Positions 59,390 through 64,000 of a stretch of DNA of 64,000 bases are shown piece after piece (position 1 is the first letter of the stretch; the number at the start of each line of letters is the position of its first letter). Below the pieces are notes generated by a model. It was not told the DNA's origin, did not search any database, and was given only the letters and a program-made list of their open reading frames with translations. Source of the DNA: Epiperipatus broadwayi (taxonomy: Eukaryota > Onychophora > Udeonychophora > Euonychophora > Peripatidae). Position numbers and translations under genes: made by a program. The DNA is taken from positions 4,032,001-4,096,000 of the forward strand of contig JAQFVV010006255.1 in the NCBI GenBank assembly GCA_028023455.1, written 5' to 3'.

Positions 59390-59960
59390 ATGGCCGATCT
59401 ATTAATAGAATGTAAAAATAATAAATAGAAGAAATTATTTAAATTATTGAGTTTTTACAAAATTCTTCCAAATAGAAGATAGTTTGCATGTATCATCATA
59501 GTTGTTAATATAAAGTGGCCTTTTAAAGATCTATGGTTTCTCAAATCTGACATTATTGGAGAGAGTCACATCTGAGTAGTATTCTTAAGTTAGAAAAATT
59601 ATTTTAAATAGAAGATAGTTTGCATGTATCATTATTTTAAATAGAAGATCTATGGTTTCTCTGATCTGACATTGTTGGAAAGTATCATATCTGTATAGTA
59701 TTCTAGTGTTAGAAAAATCAACACTATGACCTATATCTATAGCATGACACGATAGTGCTGCTGCTGAGTGTTTCTTAACTGCATTAATATGTTCATCTCT
59801 TCTAGCATTGATGAGAGAATTGCTCATACCTATATTAAAACCTTTACAAATGCTAGATAAAATTTCATAAACTATGGGCTTCAAGAGGAATTGAGTCTTT
59901 AGGCTTATTATGTAATGGTGGTAAAAATAAAGCAATACACCGAGCCTTATTTCCTTAAAG
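59390..59960 (-). pseudogene. PLE GIY-YIG remnant, family 2, inverted copy
   Basis: The minus strand from 59920 reads YEILSSICKGFNIGMSNSLI, then ARRDEHINAVKKHSAAALSC, a GIY-YIG domain with the second Cys pair and the R-x-x-EH segment retained, then GHSVDFSNTRIL and QCQIRETIDLL. Catalytic residues are partly changed (NIGM for YIGx). A 28-bp word (AAATAGAAGATAGTTTGCAT and on) occurs twice, at 59472 and 59608, from a local duplication. The mate lies in inverted orientation at 60040-60620. Confidence 0.65.
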
Positions 59961-60039
59961 ATTCAAAATAAAAAGCAAAAAGATTAACTATTATAGTGTT
60001 TCTTATATAAAAGCAACTGAAGACAATATTGGAAGTATT

Positions 60040-60620
60040 TTAAACCAGTACAATATAAAGATGGCACATATCAATTTTTAAAAGAAATTAATAGCAGTCT
60101 ATCCAAGCTAAAAACTCAATTCCTCTTGAAGTCCATGAAATTTATGAGAGATTTCATGTTGCATTTGTCAAGCTTCTTATACAGGTATGAGCAATTGTCA
60201 CATCAATGCTAGAAGAGGTGCAGTTAAGAAACAATCATCAACAGCAGCACTATTTCTCCATACTAACACTCATCAGCAGCACTATTTCTCCATATTATAT
60301 ATATATAGGTCATATTATTGATTTTTCTAGCATGAGAATATTATCCATATGTGACACTTTCCAACAATGTCAGATCAGAGAAGCCATTGATATCTTAAAA
60401 AAACCAGATTGTATTACCAAAAGTGATAATACATGCAAATTAACTTCTATTTGGAAGAATTTTTTAAAAACTCATTAATGTAAATAATTTCTTATATTTA
60501 TTATTTCTATTTTCTATTAATAGAATGCTCCTTGTTGTTATATTCAATGTTTACACTGCTTCTGCAATTATTTTCGTAATATTTATTACCCAGTTAATAA
60601 CCAGTGTGACCTTTTATATA
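60040..60620 (+). pseudogene. PLE GIY-YIG remnant, family 2, direct copy
   Basis: Plus strand: PLEVHEIYERFHVAFVKLLI-like degraded start at 60120, INARRGAVKKQSS, a duplicated CAGCAGCACTATTTCTCCAT word (60243 and 60273), then GHIIDFSSMRILSICDTFQQ and CQIREAIDILKKPD. The 3' flank TCAATGTTTACACTGCTTCTG matches 41517. With the minus-strand copy it forms a decayed inverted pair resembling the young PLE at 46333-48222. Confidence 0.65.
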
Positions 60621-61814
60621 AATTAAACATTTATAATATAAATTCATAATTTATATGTGGATTTAATAAAACTGAATTTTCAACTATTAATTTGGGATAT
60701 AAATTATTATTTTCATCATCACATAAATACTTATTGACCAACCTAAAACCTGAGTGCAGTTGCAACTTTTCTATTTACTGTAATAAAAAATGAAATTTTA
60801 GCTTTGTAGTTTTTACAAATACCCACTACAAAAATTATGTAGTATATTGCTTATATAAATATTAAGTATTAAAATTCTTTCCAATTTTCAGCCTTCAATA
60901 ATTCTAAAAGTTATTTATTTACATTTAATGATTATAATTATTCTATGATGGCATTAAACTCTTTTTTAGCAATATTTTTTAAATGTTAAAATAAACACTG
61001 AAACATAAATATATAAAATACAAACAGTAACATAATAGTGTAATAATAAATTGAGATTTATTCAACAGCAACTACCTATAATAAATTTGTCATCACATCG
61101 CATTAGAATATAATCTGAAATAACTCACTCACCAGCAAAAACAAGATTAAACAAACTACCGTGATTTAAGATTTAATGACAATGAACTATTTGCACATGA
61201 AATAAAATCTTTTTTTTTTTAAATTTAATTAGTTGGTTAAGATTGTAATAAATAATTTTTTTACATTAAATGATTTCAATGAAGTCTAACATCTAAATAA
61301 TGTGTAAATATCTTTTGAATTAATCTTATTTTATAAAGAAGATATATAGCTTATCAGACATTACAGTACTGTATATATAAACATGGAAAAATATAGCCAT
61401 CCACACATCTTAATGCAGCTAAGCACATAAACACTATATCATATTTACTTGAAAATATAAAAAATTTAAATGCAAATTATACATAAATTCACGTATTAAA
61501 CAAAAGACTAGAAATTAAAAGAGCTTAATTGTCACACATTCCTATAAATAAATAAAATATGCATTACAATTCCCTCATTTAATAATCAATGATTTTTGAT
61601 AAATGTACAATAAGTAAAACATATAACAACGACTCCTGATATTATTTTTGGTATAGATGATTACCCAATAATAATTTTAAAAAATACTAGCTCCTAAAAT
61701 ATTAGTAGAAAAAAGAAAATAATTTTCTCAAAATTTTCTAATATAAAGTAGAATTTTTTTTTTCATAGAAGTGATACATAAGATTTTCAATATTATATAT
61801 AATAGTATAAAAAA
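60621..61814. other. AT-rich stretch, nothing recognised
   Basis: No signal found. Confidence 0.5.
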
Positions 61815-62185
61815 AGTAACATACCTCGGTCGTGTGTTTTTTTATTGTGAATTTATGTGCTACCGTGAGCACCAGTTTAAAAAGCATAAGAAGTCAACTC
61901 ATACTTAAAGCTTGTTAGCTCACCATGCTGAGATTAGGGCTTTAACCTATTGTGTGCCTGGATTATAACTTAATAAATGAAATGTACAAACTTATTTATT
62001 CTGTAACAGGAGAGAGGAGGTGTGCACAATAGGTAATACCCTTATCTCAGCATAGTGAGCAAAGGTTGGTTTATATAATGTGCTTTAAGCATAAGTGGGC
62101 TGTTGATGCTTTTTAAACTAATGCTCATGGGCGAGTATGCATAAATTTGTTTTAAAAAATGCATGATCAGAGGTTTGTTACTTTC
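61815..62185. mobile_element. Foldback element F
   Basis: Palindrome of about 370 bp. Ends are AAAGTAACATACCTCGGTCG and the reverse complement of CATGATCAGAGGTTTGTTAC. Inner arms are ACCAGTTTAAAAAGCAT / ATGCTTTTTAAACTAATGC and CTCACCATGCTGAGATTAGG / ATCTCAGCATAGTGAG. No coding. No second copy found in the window. Confidence 0.75.
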
Positions 62186-62699
62186 TTTATATTACATATG
62201 TAGTCAGCACTATAAATAGAATATTTATTACAATAATACACAATTTTTAATTGCTTTTTTTATCATGAGAATTCATAATGTATAGCAAATCAATGATGAA
62301 CTGACAATTGTTATAGCTTTATATTTTTCTCTTTATAGATTAGTCTATTCAGTTTATAGTCGATCTTATTACCATACCATACATATAAATAATACATGAA
62401 GTCCTATTTTCGTTTGTTCTCTACTTTAAATTTATTTGAGTTTCATTTCAAATTTCTATCCCCTAAAACATTATGGAATTTTTAAAACAAGAACTACGTT
62501 AAAGCTGCAAAGTTTCTAAGAAATTTGGAATCAATGAGGCAAAGATAAATTTGTGGTAAAGACCATAAGAATAACTTTCAGAAGCATCATAAAATTACAG
62601 AAATTTTTTTTAGATAATAACATATCTTAACAAGGTTTTATATTAAATAAAGTAGAGAATAAACATTATTACTTTTAACATGCTTTTACTGAAAGGTTT

Positions 62700-63215
62700 T
62701 ATATATGTAAATAAAGAGATTTGAACTCAGGATTTTTCAATCTATTCATCCTCCACTCCATCTCAACAACCAATATACATGATAACACACATGCAAAAAA
62801 TATTTCTTGTAAAACCAACACTCATCAGTTGAGTTAGATTATAATCTCACACACATATATACAATCAGTTCTTGGTTTATATTAAGATAGTAATTCTTTA
62901 CACTTTAATGTACAGAGTTCCTCTTATCACTCTTCCAACTATTCAACTATGCATTTCATTGAAAAACCAATAATGGAATGCTCAAAGCCCTTATTGTTGG
63001 AAGAATTTCTTCTATCTTTTAATATAAATTGGGTGTTGACTGTATATATGTTTGGGTGATTATGATGTGGTCCAATTGATTGGTGCTGGTTCTGCATGAA
63101 ATATGTATATTGGATAACATGTATCTTCTTTGCATGTGTGTGGTCATGAGATAGAAAGGAGGATGAATAGTCTGAAAAACCTGAGTTCAAATCCCTCTAT
63201 TTACATTATTATTTT
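62700..63215. mobile_element. Foldback element E copy 2 flanked by tRNA-related modules
   Basis: Inner part (62820-63130) matches element E at 40290-40615 (GGTTTATATTAAGATAG, AATGGAATGCTCAAAG, CTTTTAATATAAATTGGG). The outer arms add inverted tRNA-like tails: GAGATTTGAACTCAGG at 62716 and CCTGAGTTCAAATCCC at 63179, next to CATCCTCCACTCCAT and GGAGGATGAATAG. The right module contains CTGAAAA, which could be an anticodon loop (GAA). This suggests an element built of two SINE-like ends around a foldback core. Confidence 0.65.
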
Positions 63216-64000
63216 AAATAAATGAAAAAAATAAAAATAAAAATTTCAATTAAATAAAATATGGGTATCTAAAAAATTAAGATATCTGTTGAATGACAAT
63301 TTTTTTTTTTTTTTTATACCTTCTTGAAATATAGGGTGTATCTTTTGGTAAATAGTGACTATGCCATTCACATATAACACTCTCAGAATAATTTAGCTGA
63401 GAAAAAAAAATTGAAGCATTTAACTTGTCATTAAATAAAAAAAACTGTACTTTTCTCATATAGTTAAAGTAAGAAAAACAATATTTCTGGTCCATTTCTT
63501 GGAAAGACATGACTTTTAGTTAGAGTGACAGATTCAATGTAATGGTTCTATTCAGTCATTGGTCTGATTTCTTTTTACTTTTCACAGCTCCATAAATATT
63601 TAGCTCTATCATTGTGTTAAAATTCATAAGACTTAAAATAATAATAATTTTATGATCAGCTATTCAAGCAGTCATATATTTGATCATCCAAGTGAAAGTT
63701 CCATTCAGTTAAGCAAAAAAAAAAAAGTGTTTTTTTGTTACTTTCTTCAGCTGAGTATTAACTCAGAAATCAATGCAGTAAACAGTAGAGTAATTTTTAA
63801 GATCTATTTATTAATTCATCAAAATAAAACATGAATTTTAATACGGAACCTGTAAGAAACTATTCCTGTCAATATACAAAAATAATCATAAATAGTTTAC
63901 TCAAAACATTCTTCAAATAATAAATTAGATTAAAAAATTAAAAATAATTTTTAGAAAGCAGAAATAATTTTAAATTGTTTATTTTTAAAAATGGATTTGT
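63216..64000. other. AT-rich stretch, nothing recognised
   Basis: The reading frames at 63277-63510 (minus) and 63652-63834 (plus) have no motif; A/T runs otherwise. Confidence 0.5.

Overview
The window is gene-poor, strongly AT-rich animal-type DNA. I see no host protein-coding gene. Nearly everything recognisable is mobile DNA: non-LTR retrotransposons of several clades, several families of Penelope-like elements (PLEs), hAT and pogo/Tigger-like DNA transposon remnants, tRNA-related short repeats, foldback (palindromic) elements and long (AT)n/(GT)n microsatellites. This mix points to a metazoan; the species cannot be fixed from the sequence. Everything rests on reading by eye, with no database search.

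Layout. 1-3350: an RTE-clade LINE on the minus strand, split by a foldback element, then a second foldback (2723-3039) and another RTE 3' end. 4259-4549: palindrome of short-repeat arms. 4790-9560: the best preserved element, a two-ORF LINE (minus) with a zinc-knuckle ORF1 and an endonuclease/reverse transcriptase ORF2 broken by two frameshifts. 10060-11540: decayed PLE followed by a hammerhead-like hairpin. 12992-13395: exact tandem duplication. 13683-13890, 16240-17270, 18070-20920: remnants of three LINE families. 22230-25480: PLE pieces and a cluster of hammerhead-bearing foldback elements. 27390-28870: second copy of the two-ORF LINE. 32766-33863: TA-flanked DNA transposon with a nested LINE tail. 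35052: tRNA-Gly-like sequence. 38060-39370: RTE tail interrupted by a hAT element with a perfect 8-bp target duplication. 41085-41910: PLE remnants. 42625-44990: third RTE copy. 46333-48222: a young PLE with near-identical inverted arms. 48490-48640: tRNA-derived short repeat. 49350-50110: LINE ORF1/endonuclease remnant. 56580-56800: CENP-B-type helix-turn-helix remnant. 58767-59313: another hammerhead-bearing foldback. 59390-60620: inverted pair of decayed PLE tails. 61815-63215: two more foldbacks. The long stretches between these are AT-rich and hold nothing I can name.

The most interesting signal is a set of short elements that carry type I hammerhead ribozyme motifs (2882-2923, 22754-22817, 23174-23240, 23478-23542, 24918-24975, 25265-25322, 58852-58909; a decayed one at 2025-2067). 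Two groups are homologous along their length, yet both strands of the ribozyme's stem I differ between them while pairing is kept. One locus is a direct tandem dimer with a 422-base unit from cleavage site to cleavage site, and in another the opposite-orientation arm begins at the predicted cleavage site. This is how retrozyme-like elements that pass through self-cleaved, possibly circular, RNA should look. The PLEs around them are plausible suppliers of reverse transcriptase, but that link is inference.
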